Translations under genes and position numbers: made by a program
In this document: in pieces, positions 1-10,460 of the stretch
Position numbering within the stretch: position 1 is the stretch's first letter
Layout of the letters: every line of letters begins with the position of its first letter
Notes under the pieces: model-generated
The model's database searches: none
The model's input: the letters and a program-made list of their open reading frames with translations, nothing else
Told to the model about the DNA's origin: nothing
Source: Paratinospora sagittata
Taxonomy: Eukaryota; Streptophyta; Magnoliopsida; Ranunculales; Menispermaceae
DNA: 64,000 bases
Assembly: GCA_035771175.1 (NCBI GenBank)
Contig: CM069599.1
Coordinates: 32,273,562 to 32,337,561 of the forward strand
Reading direction: 5' to 3'

Positions 1-489
1 AAAGCTTTAGATTGAATTAAAACAGGAAAAAATATTCGCCGTCCTCAATTTCAATTTCTGGGCAAGTGTTTAGTTTTTTTCCATTGCATGAATTAAACAG
101 AATTTGGTTTGGTGATGATGGTCTTGGCAGCAGGGGAAGCTGCTTCTTCTTTTGGATGCTAAGTAATATTACATGCTTCATTCAGACTTTTATGGGATAT
201 ATGCAAATGCAAATATGTGATATTGTATGAACAGGTTCGGTCGGGTTACTGAACTCATAATATAATGTTTGTGAAAGAACAGTATAAACTGATATACTGT
301 TCATAACATTTGAAAAGCCAAGAATAATGAATCATGTTATGGAATTGAAAGCCTAGATGGTAAAATTCCAAAAAGAAAAAAACGAAAAATAAATGAATAA
401 AAGTAAAAATATGTTGACATAATCATGGAAAATAAAGAGATACTTGACTCATTAAAGGAACTGAAAGAACATTAAGATGGAACAAATAT
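1..489. repeat. Left arm of large inverted repeat
   Basis: This stretch reappears in reverse complement at 3536-4030 with scattered substitutions and small indels. Landmarks are the outer AAAGCTTTAGATTGAATTAA against TTAATTCAATCTAAAGCTTT, and the inner GGAACTGAAAGAACATTAA. The match stops near 489/3536, where poly-TTA on one side faces unrelated sequence. The window begins inside or exactly at the outer end, so the true outer boundary is unknown. The arms enclose about 3 kb holding the lipocalin gene, a plastid insert and SINEs. No coding capacity is seen. Confidence 0.85.
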
Positions 490-964
490 AACTTTATTAT
501 TATTAATAAAAAAAGAAAGTAACTAACTATAACAACAATACCAAATAACAATGTTAATATTACAAATCAATCCAAAGCATGGCATTAATATAATCCACTT
601 GACAATGCCCTTATTATCACATTATTACATATTAACATAGTGAATAATTAACATTACTAATATGGAATCCCCTAATCACCCACATTAACAACATAAATAG
701 TCTTTCAGAGAACCATTGATACATATATAGCTTAATTTTCCCTCACATACAACAAAAAAAATAAAAAAAATAAAAGAAAAGTAGAACACTAGAAGGGAAA
801 CCACAAACCAAATCCCATAGAAAACTCTAAACTAGCTTCCATATTTTCTACATCTACACACTTATACACCCTCATAACTTTACAAAAGCCAAGCTGATGA
901 TTTTCTCTAGGTTTTTTTATTAATTTTATTATTACTGCTAAGTTTATTTCTTCATTTACTTAAT

Positions 965-1824
965 TTATCTTCCAAAGATGGATTTGAGCCACCAGATGCC
1001 TTTGGTGTCCTTGGGGCCATCTTCTTCTGGTGGAGGATCAGCTTGTGGTGTTTTGTGCAGTTTGCTCACATCATATCCCTCATCTTTAGCCTTCTGCATA
1101 AGTTCATGGTATACCTCTTCATCTATGTGGGTTTGCCTGCATAAGACCTGAACATAACAAAACAATAGAAAAAAAAAAAAAAATTATATAAATAATGAGT
1201 TAATTTGGAAAATAAACTCATTCCTAGATAAGAAACTAATTTACTATGAATTGAAGATATAGGACATGTGAGTGAACAAAAATTAAAGACAAAAAAATCA
1301 TAGAGGGTCTCCAAGATACCGTGTTTAAATGAACTCCAATTCGCATGCACTTTCTCCTTATAAATGAATTAAAAACATCTGATAAAGAAAATTATATCCT
1401 ACAGATATATATAAGAAAAGAAAAAGGAGATGAGATAAGCAATGCGACATACCCAAAGATACTTCCGGCGGGGCTCACCAATCAATGCATAACGATAATC
1501 GGGATCGATAGACAAAACCCAATAATCTCCAACAACTGGAATTATAGGGAAGAAAGGAGGAACATAGAACTTGACTTTGAACTTGGCTTCATCACTAGAA
1601 GGATTAGCTTTATAAGCAGTCCCTTCTATGCTTACTCTCTTCCCACCACTCCAAGTCTCATTGAGAACATGAACAGTTCCATCTTTGTTCAAACCATAAG
1701 TAGCCCTTGTGTTAACACCATCTTTAGGTTGAAATCCTGAAGGGAATGAAGCAATTTCATACCATCTGCCCATGTATTTCTCCAAATCCAAACCTTTCAC
1801 CACTTCCATCTCCTTCTTTGCCAT
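965..1824 (-). CDS. TIL: Temperature-induced lipocalin (two exons)
   Basis: Exons are 1824-1453 and 1147-965, joined at a GT-AG intron after Tyr-Leu-Trp, giving 184 residues, close to the roughly 186 usual for plant TIL. Residues 17-24 (YMGRWYEI) are the lipocalin GxW signature at the first strand. The barrel follows, with NxxATYxL and GEPRRKYLWVL blocks, and the C-terminal tail carries LHKTPQADPPPEED and ends WWLKSIFGR. There is no signal peptide. Plant TILs are known to sit at the plasma membrane and move to chloroplasts under stress, binding hydrophobic ligands and protecting against heat, freezing and oxidative damage. The start is MAKKEMEVV; an earlier in-frame Met at 1878 would add 18 residues absent from the family and lies in a plausible leader. 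The gene sits inside the 1-4030 inverted repeat. Confidence 0.93.
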
Positions 1825-2177
1825 TGTTTTTTGTGGTGGTGTTGTTGCAGAAATTAATTGGTGCTTTTTGTTGAACAAAAAGGTGATATTGGAGAAGAAG
1901 ATAAGGTTAGAGGAGTTTGTAGAAGCTTGTGGCCTTGTATGAAAATGAGACTTAATTGGATGTGTTAGATGAGATTGAAGTTGATATTATTTAAAGCAAT
2001 ATTATCAACGGGCCCTGGCCTAGAGAATTCTATAGTTGAAAGGGGGGTATGCGTGGGCACCAAGGTTCACATGCCTTGTCCTTATTTGGACCGACATGTA
2101 CTTATCTGTAATTTAATCTTCCTTTTGCTTCTCTCCTTCAACAATTCAAGCCCATGATTGGAATCTCCAATTTTAGA
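1825..2177 (-). promoter_or_regulatory. Upstream region of the lipocalin gene
   Basis: This is the minus-strand leader and proximal promoter of TIL. The roughly 100 bases before the ATG are pyrimidine- and CA-rich, typical of a plant 5' UTR. No convincing TATA box or heat-shock element was seen by eye. Only about 350 bases separate the start codon from the first transposon-derived sequence. Confidence 0.4.
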
Positions 2178-2243
2178 TGAAAAGCCTTACCATAATGGTA
2201 AGAGTTGTAGTCGTTTGACTAGTAGTCACAAGTTTAAGTCCCA

Positions 2244-2761
2244 TTAATTTTTCTTAAATTCTATTTTCAAACTGTTCATGTATAAAACGGAAATGTATTT
2301 AGTTCGATTTATTATCAATATTTTTTTTATTACGTGCTTGTTAGATTCTAGTCAATCTAATTGGGGGAATTGTTGTTCATATTGAAATGAATCGAGATTG
2401 ATGAGGAGTTGGTCAATGCTGCTCGAACATATACTTGTTTTGAGTGCCTATTTATTTTTTATCAGTATCTATGGATTGATTACAAGTTGAAATATGGTTA
2501 GAGCACTTATGTGTCTTAAACTTATACTGAATGCAGTTAATATGAATTTCGTAACTTTTTCGAATTTATTTGATAATCGCCAATTAAAAGGTGAAATTTT
2601 CTCTATTTTTGTTATAGCTATTGCAGCCCCAGAAGCAACTATTGGATTAACTATTGTTTCATCAATTCATCGTAACCGAAAATCAATTCGGATCAATTAA
2701 TCTAATTTGTTGAATAAATAGTGGTAATACTATGAATTGAATGTGGTAATCATATAAAAAA
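2244..2761 (+). other. Nuclear plastid DNA insertion (NUPT)
   Basis: The segment contains the full plastid ndhE reading frame plus flanking sequence that I recognise as the ndhG-ndhE spacer upstream, and presumably the ndhE-psaC spacer downstream. An 8-bp direct repeat AAGTCCCA borders it, consistent with microhomology or fill-in at an end-joining insertion. The exact spacer limits were judged by eye against memory of angiosperm plastid sequence. Confidence 0.8.
2416..2721 (+). pseudogene. ndhE: Nuclear pseudogene of plastid ndhE
   Basis: Read from the ATG at 2416 to the TAG at 2719-2721, the frame has 101 codons plus stop, exactly the length of plastid NdhE (NADH dehydrogenase-like complex subunit 4L). 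Recognisable blocks are [39 protein letters not shown] and [11 protein letters not shown]. There are no indels. Two in-frame stops interrupt it: TGA at 2488-2490, where the plastid gene has an Arg codon (CGA), and TAA at 2698-2700, where Gln (CAA) is expected. Both are C-to-T changes, as expected from deamination of methylated cytosine in nuclear DNA. It cannot encode a working subunit. Confidence 0.92.
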
Positions 2762-2918
2762 AAGTCCCACACAATGTAGAATAAGATTATGTATATAGAT
2801 CCCAAAATGGTTTGACCTTTCCTTAGAATTTTACATGGAAGAGAGTTTCCTACACTAAGTAGCCTTTTAAAATGAAATTTGTTGGAAGAACTATTCATTA
2901 TAAATTATAAGAATAAAA

Positions 2919-3803
2919 AATATATTAGATAAAAAGGGTCTATCTAGTTCACGAGACACTCTTGCCATTGGAAGATATGGGGAAAGAACGATTTATACAA
3001 CCTTACTTTCACTTTAAAGAGTTTTTTTTTGTCCTGAATTCGAACACGTGACCTTCAAGTCACAATAGAGCAATTTCAATTGTTACACCAAGACCTGCCC
3101 TTCTTAACAATTTTATTTGATAAATATGATAAAAATACTATAATTTAAAATCTTATATTTAACTCATATCATAATAATCTTAATTGAAAATAAAACAAAT
3201 ATAATATTTCATGAGTAATGGCAAAACATGACTACAACACAAATTAAAATTCATACTATGTTACACTAATAATTTTAGATTGTCTCAACTCATGTATTGA
3301 TGTGTAATATTTCAAAAAAATTCAAAAGTGTACACAAGAAAATTCAGAAGTGTTAAAGAGGGTATGATTTAGATTGTAGTTTGTGTCGTATCATTTTTCA
3401 TATTTCATGACAGTGATTTCTAAATAGGTGTGTAATAATTAAAACATAATATTATTTTAGCCATTCATGATATAACAGACAAAGAGACACATACATGTAA
3501 TTTTTATTTTTATTTTTCCCCCTTGAATGTACTCATTTTGTTCCATATTAATGTTCTTTCAGTTCCTTTAACGAGTGAAATTTCTCTTTATTTTCAATAT
3601 TATGTCAACATATTTTTATTTTTATTCATTTCTCTCTTTTTTTTTTTTTTGGAATTTTATCATCTAGGCTTTCAAGTCCATAACATGGTTCATTAATTCT
3701 TGGCTTTTCAAACATGACATCATTAACATGCACAAAATATCAGTTTAATTATAGTGTTCTTTCACAAACATTATATTATATCAACTATATTAATACAATA
3801 TCA
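2919..3803. repeat. Segment duplicated inside the extensin cluster
   Basis: The sequence from ATATTAGATA-AAAGGGTCTA to ATACAATATCAAA is repeated in the same orientation at 14757-15310 plus 18010-18285, where a solo LTR interrupts it. It includes a minus-strand Au-like SINE and most of the inner half of the right inverted-repeat arm. Divergence is modest, with a few indels. Confidence 0.85.
2932..3105 (-). mobile_element. Au-like SINE, minus strand
   Basis: The reverse complement reads as a tRNA-like head (GACTTGAAGGTCACGTGTTC, a good B box), then GTAAGGTTGTATAAATCGTTC, CTTTCCCCATATCTTCC and a GTGAACTAGATAGACCC terminus, matching Au-family order. A diverged copy is at about 14768-14920 within the duplicated segment. 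Confidence 0.65.
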
Positions 3804-4030
3804 AATATTTGCATTTGCATATCTCCCATAAAAGTTTGAATGAAGCATGTTATATTACTTAGCATCCAAAAGAAGAAGCAGCTTCCCCTGCTGCCAAGAC
3901 CATCATCACCAAACCAAATTCTGTTTAATTCATGTCATGCAATGGAGAAAAACTAAGCACTTGCCCAGAAATTGAAATCGAGGACGACGATGACAAATAT
4001 TTTTTCCTGTTTAATTCAATCTAAAGCTTT
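3536..4030. repeat. Right arm of large inverted repeat
   Basis: This is the reverse complement of 1-489. The outer end at 4030 mirrors base 1 of the window. Beyond 4030 the sequence is ordinary AT-rich spacer, so the right outer boundary could be near 4030, but the partner boundary is off the window. The inner half of this arm is what recurs at 18010-18285. Confidence 0.85.
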
Positions 4031-5501
4031 AATTTTCATGAATACTGACTAAGAAAAAAGAAAAAAGAAAAACAAACCAGAGATATTTCTTACTATATAA
4101 TCTCAGACAATTAAGAAACTGGGTTTTTTTTTTTATGAATTAAAAGGATTGAGAGGTTGAGGATTTAAATTAAGGAATAAAATTAAGCAACTTACAAGTA
4201 TTATCAATATATATAGAAATGCTAGAAGAAGAGATTACAAGATGATGATACAAACTCCACAAGGGCACTTATGCTCTCCCAACTACTACTAATGAGTTTT
4301 TTTATTTTTATTTTTCACATACAAGTTCTGACAGGTTAAACATTGCAACCAAGATCTCCATCCATTACCAAAGCTACCTCTTATTCCTGCATCAAAGCAA
4401 AGCAAGCCCAAACTGCTGAGAAAATGAGCACTGAGGGGCCACTTCTTTTGTAGCTAGCTCTCAAAGGGCATCTTGGAATAATTAGCTGACATGCAGTCTC
4501 TCTTAAATGTTTTAGAGATGTACATGTATATAGGGATGTTGCACAATATACGTATATCATCAAAATATTTAAGAGAGCTGGGTGCCAGTGTTGAAAAATG
4601 ACATTGACACCCAACATACATAAAATATTTTAATTTCTTTAAAATTATAGAAAGCTTTACCGCACTTCATATAAAGTAATAATTATTTAGATCAACCTTT
4701 AGTTGAACATTTCACTTGACAACACTACAAAATAAAAATTGTGTAAGTTCAAAAAACTTCTACCTCTTTGCTCCTTTGGGTTATGATCCAAGAAACCTTT
4801 TTTTTTTTTAAGAATCTACATACAAATGGCTTTGAAAAATAAAAAATGGGCCTTTGATTTTTAACCTTCTCGACAGAGAAAAAGCACCTACTTAGTTTAC
4901 AATTGATTTTTTTTATTTTTTTTTCATAAAATGTATACTAAGATGATTTATAGTATTGACATTGTTATTTGGTATTTTTGTTATAGTTACCTTCTTTTAC
5001 CATCCAACAAACATGAGTAAACCCTAACTCAAATGCTTCTCCATCTTCATGCATACGGCCTTTTTATATAATATTGAAATATCTATCAATATATAATAAA
5101 AATATTTGAGAAATTTCCATGCGAAGCAATTTTTGGGTTAAACCCTAAATTACCCCATTTATTTTATTATAGATACACTTTAAAAACTATATTTATCTAA
5201 TAAAATAAGGGTATTTTGGAAACCTAAGTCAATCTAGGTTGTCAACTACATCTCAATTTTACTTTATCACATCCTACAATTAAAGCTCACGTCTATCGCA
5301 TTTTAGAATTAAGCCTCCCATTTATTTTCAAAAATTTAAAATTAAGCCCGCCATTTGTCAACTACTTCTAATAGTTATCAAAACCGTAATCATTCAGTTA
5401 ATATCAAAGATCTTATCAAAAACTCTAACAGCCATTTTTAAATTATTTCTCAAATCCCCATTATTTCATTCTTTCCCTATCTCTTCTATTTTTCTCCTCT
5501 C
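4031..5501. other. Intergenic AT-rich spacer
   Basis: I see no gene, RNA or clear mobile element here. Short open frames on the minus strand near 4381-4617 have no recognisable domain and ordinary spacer composition. Confidence 0.5.
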
Positions 5502-6600
5502 TGTCACACCCTGCCCAGACGTCAAAAATCTCTCTTTAATTAACAAGGGTTACAAAATGTAGGCCCAAAAGCCTCCATCCAGTTCACCCTAATCTCTTGA
5601 GAAAAATTTAATAACAACAGAGTGAGCTATTGCCCAGTGGATAAAATAGTTTGTGAATATAACAATTAATATATGAAACTTCATAATCAAATATCACATA
5701 AACACATCATAGCATCATAATCAATACAACATATATGTATGCATGACACCGTCTCGTAATAGTTTCATGATTGGACGTCGCCTGAGTTCACGTACATATG
5801 TCCATCCCTAGGTAAACCCGAGTTCTCATTGTACGTCCCTCCTCAGGAACGACGCCCTGGATTCACGTACAGATGTCCTTCCCCAGGTTATCCTAGGTTC
5901 TCATTATACGTCCCTCTCTAGAGAAATGTCAATAATAGTGAGCATTGCTTCTAACTATTTTGTGGATCATAAACCACTTACGTCCCTAGGTGGTGCTTAT
6001 GTATGATGCCAATGCATGAACAAGTCCTGGTCTTTACTAACATTAGACCGAATTTGGCAACGTCTGATGATTCTTATCAGGTCAGTATCACCACGTGCAA
6101 AGTTAGGATGTTCAGTATCACTTATACAAGCTAATAGCTTTCAAATAAGACCAACCATATCAGTCTCCAGTTTGAGAGGTGAGACACGAGGTCTACTTAA
6201 GTACCAATCGTTTAGAACAACAAGTTGCCTCCCGTTCACTATTTAAAGTTACTAAGGACAAAATAATGTCTGATTGAGTCAGATTAATCACTAATCAGGC
6301 ATAGTAATAGTGTAATACATGAACTCCAAATATATAAACATAAGTATGACATGTATGAACATTATACGCAATAATGCAGTGTAAATGAATAGTAGACATA
6401 ATGATAAATGAACGTAAACTTTAATAAAAGTTATAAGACACACAAACCTATGTTTCGTTTTCCACCTTCAGATAATAACTCCTTCTAGAACTGGCACCTT
6501 CTCCTGAGCAAAACCTCGTTGCACCGCGAAGAGAATTTCAAAGAGAGAAGATAAAAACTCAAGGAGAGTGAGAGAGAGAGAAATCACAAAGAGAACAAGT
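5502..6600 (-). mobile_element. Probable LTR remnant, minus orientation
   Basis: It begins TGTCACACCCTGCCCAGACG, the reverse complement of a typical Ty3-type LTR 3' end. The reverse complement of 5618-5650 (ATCCACTGGGCAATAGCTCA) has the same layout as ATTCACTGAGCTGTTGATTG in the proven solo LTR at 45269-47532. An imperfect tandem duplication of roughly 85-90 bases lies at 5768-5935 (GTTCACGTACATATGTCC and ATTCACGTACAGATGTCC). I could not find the other end or a target-site duplication. Confidence 0.45.
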
Positions 6601-7479
6601 GATTTGGTGTAAAAAGGTGTCCGAACTAAAATATATATATATATATATATTATTATATTATTTTTTTTGTAAACCCATGGTATTAAACTCTCACTTAACA
6701 TTTCTTTTACTGTAACTCAATATCAATTATTATTTTATTTTTATGCCTTATTTATGCACAAGTGAAAAACAATTATATTTAATTATTCATTTGTTTCTTT
6801 ATACAATTAAGATACATTTTTTCTTATGGTGTATAAATCCTTCTATTTATGTTATACAAATCCTTCAATAAATATATTTAAATAAAACTTTACATCATTA
6901 TAAAGTGATTGTTGTCCACGTATAACTCACGGGCCTTCTTATATAATTGTTGACTTAGATAGTTTTTGGTAACAGTTTTTTTTTAAGCTTTACGATTTTT
7001 AGTACTAATTTTTATAAGAGTTTATTTTAAAAGTATTGTTTGATAACAAAAACACTTCAACTTTTTATTTTAAAAATAAAAAATAAATATTATATTGTAA
7101 TCATATAATATATTTAATTAAATTAAAAATTATTTTAGATTAATTATCACTTATTAAATTAGAATTGAGATAAATTATTTTATATAATAATTAATATAAA
7201 TTTAATATGTTATAAATTATTTTATTTAAAAATTAATAAATTATTACTAAAACGGTCTAATTTTGTTCAATCTCTATTTTAGATGTTTAACTTTTATTAT
7301 TTTTTGATAAATTATTACCAAACGCGACCTTAATCAAAATTTATTAAACTTTTAAATATATATAACTATCAACTTAATCTATCCTTTTCCCAAAAAAAAA
7401 AACAAAAAAAACTTAATCAATCCATTAAACTTTTAAAATCGGTATCTATTCTAATCGAGGTTAAACGCGCGACTCCAAC
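6601..7479. other. AT-rich spacer with possible MITE
   Basis: A TA microsatellite sits at about 6631-6650. Between about 6962 and 7330 the ends TTTTTGGTAACAG and ATTATTACCAAACG are inverted and enclose AT-rich, non-coding sequence, which would fit a small non-autonomous DNA element. This is weak evidence by eye. Confidence 0.3.
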
Positions 7480-7578
7480 AGATTAACCGCGCCGTCTCTC
7501 CGCTCTTTCCAACGCCGCTGTGTTGCCTTACGGACGCACCGCTTCCACCATTCCAGTTTCGACCCAAATCCTTGCGAG
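7480..7578 (+). promoter_or_regulatory. Likely non-coding first exon of the 10461 gene
   Basis: A short GC-rich island (CGCGCCGTCTCTCCGC, GCCGCTGTGTTGCCTTACGG) stands out from AT-rich surroundings and ends at a consensus donor, CCTTGCGA|GTAAGCC. No gene starts directly downstream, and the next coding start is at 10461, preceded by a possible acceptor TTCTTAAG at 10457-10458. I infer a 5' leader exon followed by a 2.9-kb leader intron. The transcription start is not visible. Confidence 0.5.
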
Positions 7579-7606
7579 TAAGCCTTCTTCTCTAGCCTAG
7601 ATGATT

Positions 7607-8625
7607 TGTTGTTCATCTTCTTTTCTTTTCTCTGCTTCTAATGATTTTTTTCTTTATTGATGTTTATGTGAGGGTTTTGGTGGATTAAGTTGGTTTTAGT
7701 TTGATGGTTGATTGTTCTTTTGATTTTTATTGTAATCTTCAGTTCTTGTGCCAAATGCTAGCAAATTTTTTGGATCTTACCAAGTTTATGGTTTGAAATT
7801 GTCTTACTGCACTTTGATTTTGATGACCACCTGTTTGACAAAATATTTCATAGAAGATTTCTATATTTTGTAGTTGTCTTACTGCACTTTGACTCAAATC
7901 ATTTAACCAGTTTTTATGTTGGGGATAACGTTGTCGATCTTCTTTTCTTTTCTCTGGTTCTTACTTTTTTCCTATTGCTGTTTTTTGAGCGGTTGTTGGT
8001 TTTAGTTTAATGGCTGATTCTTCTTTCTTATTTTTACTGTAATTTTTTGAGTTTTTGTGGCAAATGCTAGAAAATCTGTTGGATCTTACTAACTGTATAG
8101 TTCAAAGTTGTCTTACTGCCCTTTGATTTTGAAGATGACCTGTTTGACAAAAAAATTCACAAAAAGTTCTATATTTGGAAGTTGTTCTACTGCACTTTAC
8201 CTCAATTCATTCAAACAGTTTTCCTGCTTTTGATTACGTGTTCGAATTACTATTATTATTATTATTATTTTTTCTGCCAAACCAAAAATGGGTTATACGT
8301 AGCTCCAAGTCTACAAACAAGTTGAAATACATAGAAATATTTTAATGCCGTCCATTCACATCACAACTATTCAATTCTATATATTTGGAAGTTGACTTAC
8401 TGCACTTTGCCTCAAATCATTGAAACATTTTTCCTGTTTTTGATTACGTGTTTGTTTGTTTTTTTTTTTCCTGCCGAACTAAAAATGGATTATACATGGG
8501 TCCAAGTCTACAAACAAGTTGAATCTCAAAATAGAACAAGCAACATAGAAGCAACTTTTTATATAGAAATATATAGAATTATTTTAATGTCGTCCATTCA
8601 CATCACAACTATTCAATTCTAAAAT
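7607..8625. repeat. Tandem duplications inside the leader intron
   Basis: A block of about 320 bases starting at 7607 (ATCTTCTTTTCTTTTCTCTG) is repeated from about 7929 (ATCTTCTTTTCTTTTCTCTGG). The shared order is a CAAATGCTAG block, GTTGGATCTTAC, TGTCTTACTGC and ACCTGTTTGACAAA. A second set with a shorter period follows: GATTACGTGTTCG near 8236, GATTACGTGTTTG near 8441, and matching AACATAGAAGC/TCCATTCACATCACA blocks at 8350-8620 and again near 8675-8745. No coding sense is seen. Confidence 0.75.
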
Positions 8626-8822
8626 TTTATGGCATTGCATAGGCATTATTACAATACAAATATAATGGAGAGGCAACATAGAAGCGACTTTTTATATAAA
8701 AATTCATAGAATTATTTTAATGTTGTCCATTCACATCACATTAAGGCATTAGTACAATACAAATATAATTGAGAGAATGAAAATAAAGTCAAAACTTATT
8801 TTACAAATTCATAGGTACATTC

Positions 8823-8889
8823 TGGTTTTTTTTTTTTGAGATCAGCGAGTATTGGGAACTTATGTCTCAACTAATCCCTCTGCACGACC
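8823..8889 (-). mobile_element. Truncated retroposon with 20-bp target duplication
   Basis: A 67-base insert begins with a poly-T run (poly-A on the minus strand). The 20-mer ACAAATTCATAGGTAYATTC flanks it at 8803-8822 and 8890-8909 with one mismatch. The body (reverse complement GGGATTAGTTGAGACATAAG) looks like a 5'-truncated SINE or LINE 3' end. Confidence 0.75.
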
Positions 8890-9179
8890 ACAAATTCATA
8901 GGTATATTCATGAAAACTAACACTCTAAATAGAGCCACCATAATGGGCAATTCTCCAAATTTCTTGGAATTGTTAAACCGACCCTATCTATTCACTGTAG
9001 GTGATGAGTTGTGAAAGATTTTTCCTAACACAAAAGAAATGACATACTAACATGCAAATCCAACCCAATTGAGCTTGGTCCAAGAACTGATAATCACATA
9101 CATAAATCATGTGCTAGAACATAAATGACCAAATCAAATAATATGGAATGGACAAAATATAGGTCAGTGAATTGAAGAG

Positions 9180-9480
9180 CCACCAATCTTCTGCATCACT
9201 CTCTAGCATGTGAACAGAACATAGCACTTGAGACTCCTCATCAAGTGTCAGGGAACGGGCAATCTTCTCCATGTTCTTGAGCCAATCCTCTGCCTGCTTC
9301 AGATCAACCCTACCATAGAATTCTTTAGGCTTCATCTTCATGAACTTCTCCATTAGCTTTATCTAACGGTCCATGGGGTCCTCAGCCGAAGGAGAAGTCG
9401 ATGTAGATAATGGTTGTGGTGTAGTTGTAGGGGGCTCTGCTGCAACCTCCACTCCACTGATGCTAGCCTCAGCTCTACTG
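9180..9480 (-). pseudogene. Ty3-type retrotransposon gag fragment
   Basis: On the minus strand from 9353, the translation FYGRVDLKQAEDWLKNMEKI, then LTLDEESQVLCSVHMLESDAEDWW, matches the gag domain common to plant Ty3 elements (F-G-x-x-x-x-x-A-E-x-W-L-x-x-x-E ... ML-x-x-x-A-x-x-WW). It runs straight into non-gag sequence after Trp-Trp, and there is no pol sequence nearby, so this is a small relic inside the leader intron of the 10461 gene. Confidence 0.7.
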
Positions 9481-10021
9481 ACACCAATATATTAATTGGA
9501 TAAAAAATTTATTTATATTATTAAATATGTAATTTATGAGTATTCAAATTGAACATGTTATCATTATAAAAAAGTTAAATCTTCTTATGCTATACATATT
9601 ATTAATATATTTATTCTTTTTTAGTAATTAATTTATTAATTTGTGCCTGTGCATCGCACTGGTTTGTGAGCTAGTTATTAAACAAAGTAAAAGACCACAA
9701 AGTAATGTATTCTACGGACGTAGTTAGAAAAAGGGTTTACTGAGTAAAGTAGAATATTACTCACGAAATAATATTTTTGAAAAATTTGTATCAATTTATT
9801 TATTTATCTCTATTACCCAAAAAAAAACAAAAACTTAGGGCCTGTTTGATATCTCCGTAGAAATTGATGCCTTCTCCCTCTGGTGAGTGTTTGAGTTTTC
9901 TGAAATAATAGTTATTTTCTTGTGAAATTGTTGCCCTAGCTTTTGAAATTGCATCTCTTGCAAATTCTAGACTGTTTTTAGGTCTTCCACATTTGATTTC
10001 TTCTTGTATATGCTCTAAAGA

Positions 10022-10225
10022 TTGACACACATCATACTAAATTCTTAGTCTTTAGGGTTTAGGGTTTAATTTTGAAGAAGAAGAAGAAGAATTTAAAAAT
10101 TTTGTAGTGTAATAAATAGGTTTTGGCTGTATTAATGAAAAAAACCTAGTCTTTACAGCATGGATATATGCTATAAAGTTGACACACATCATACTAAATT
10201 CTTAGTCTTTAGGGTTTAGGGTTTA
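10022..10225. repeat. 47-bp direct repeat ending in telomere-like motifs
   Basis: The sequence TTGACACACATCATACTAAA, continuing to TCTTTAGGGTTTAGGGTTTA, occurs at 10022-10068 and again at 10179-10225. Each copy ends with two TTTAGGG units followed by a GAA- or GGA-rich stretch. The plant telomere repeat is TTTAGGG. These sit in the leader intron 240-440 bases before the coding start. Confidence 0.8.
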
Positions 10226-10460
10226 AGAAGGAGGAGGAGGAGAATTTCAATTAGGCTGCTTTCAATTGAAAATTAACTACAAAAAACTTGATATTGTGAC
10301 CATATTATTGGAAACCGGCATGCCATTTGGTTTCTTGGGTTTAATATCTTTGAACCATAAGGTAGTGATGCAAGAACTTCATGTGAATCCCTCTTGAAAA
10401 TTCTAAACTTTATGACTCTAATTTAATATTTTTCTAATTTGGATGTTTGATTCTTAAGAA

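Larger units (their letters stand above)
2178..2870 (+). mobile_element. Au-family SINE split by a plastid DNA insert
   Basis: The head at about 2178-2243 resembles a tRNA-derived pol III promoter (ACCATAATGGTAAGAGTTG as A-box region, CACAAGTTTAAGTCCC as B-box region). The tail at 2770-2870 matches the Au SINE body: GTAGAATAAGATTATGTATA, then GGTTTGACCTTTCCTTAGA, then TTTCCTACACTAAGTAGCC. The same order of blocks is found uninterrupted at 36488-36650. The two halves are separated by 518 bases of plastid sequence flanked by the 8-mer AAGTCCCA (2236-2243 and 2762-2769). Confidence 0.7.

Noticed and set aside
1345..1740. 131-codon plus-strand frame
   Set aside because: It is antisense to exon 1 of the lipocalin gene, whose splice sites and motifs are clear.
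9800..10030. 76-codon minus frame (MCQSLEHIQEEIKCGRPKNS)
   Set aside because: It looks protein-like for a few residues, but I could not connect it to a family, and it lies in the leader intron next to repeats.
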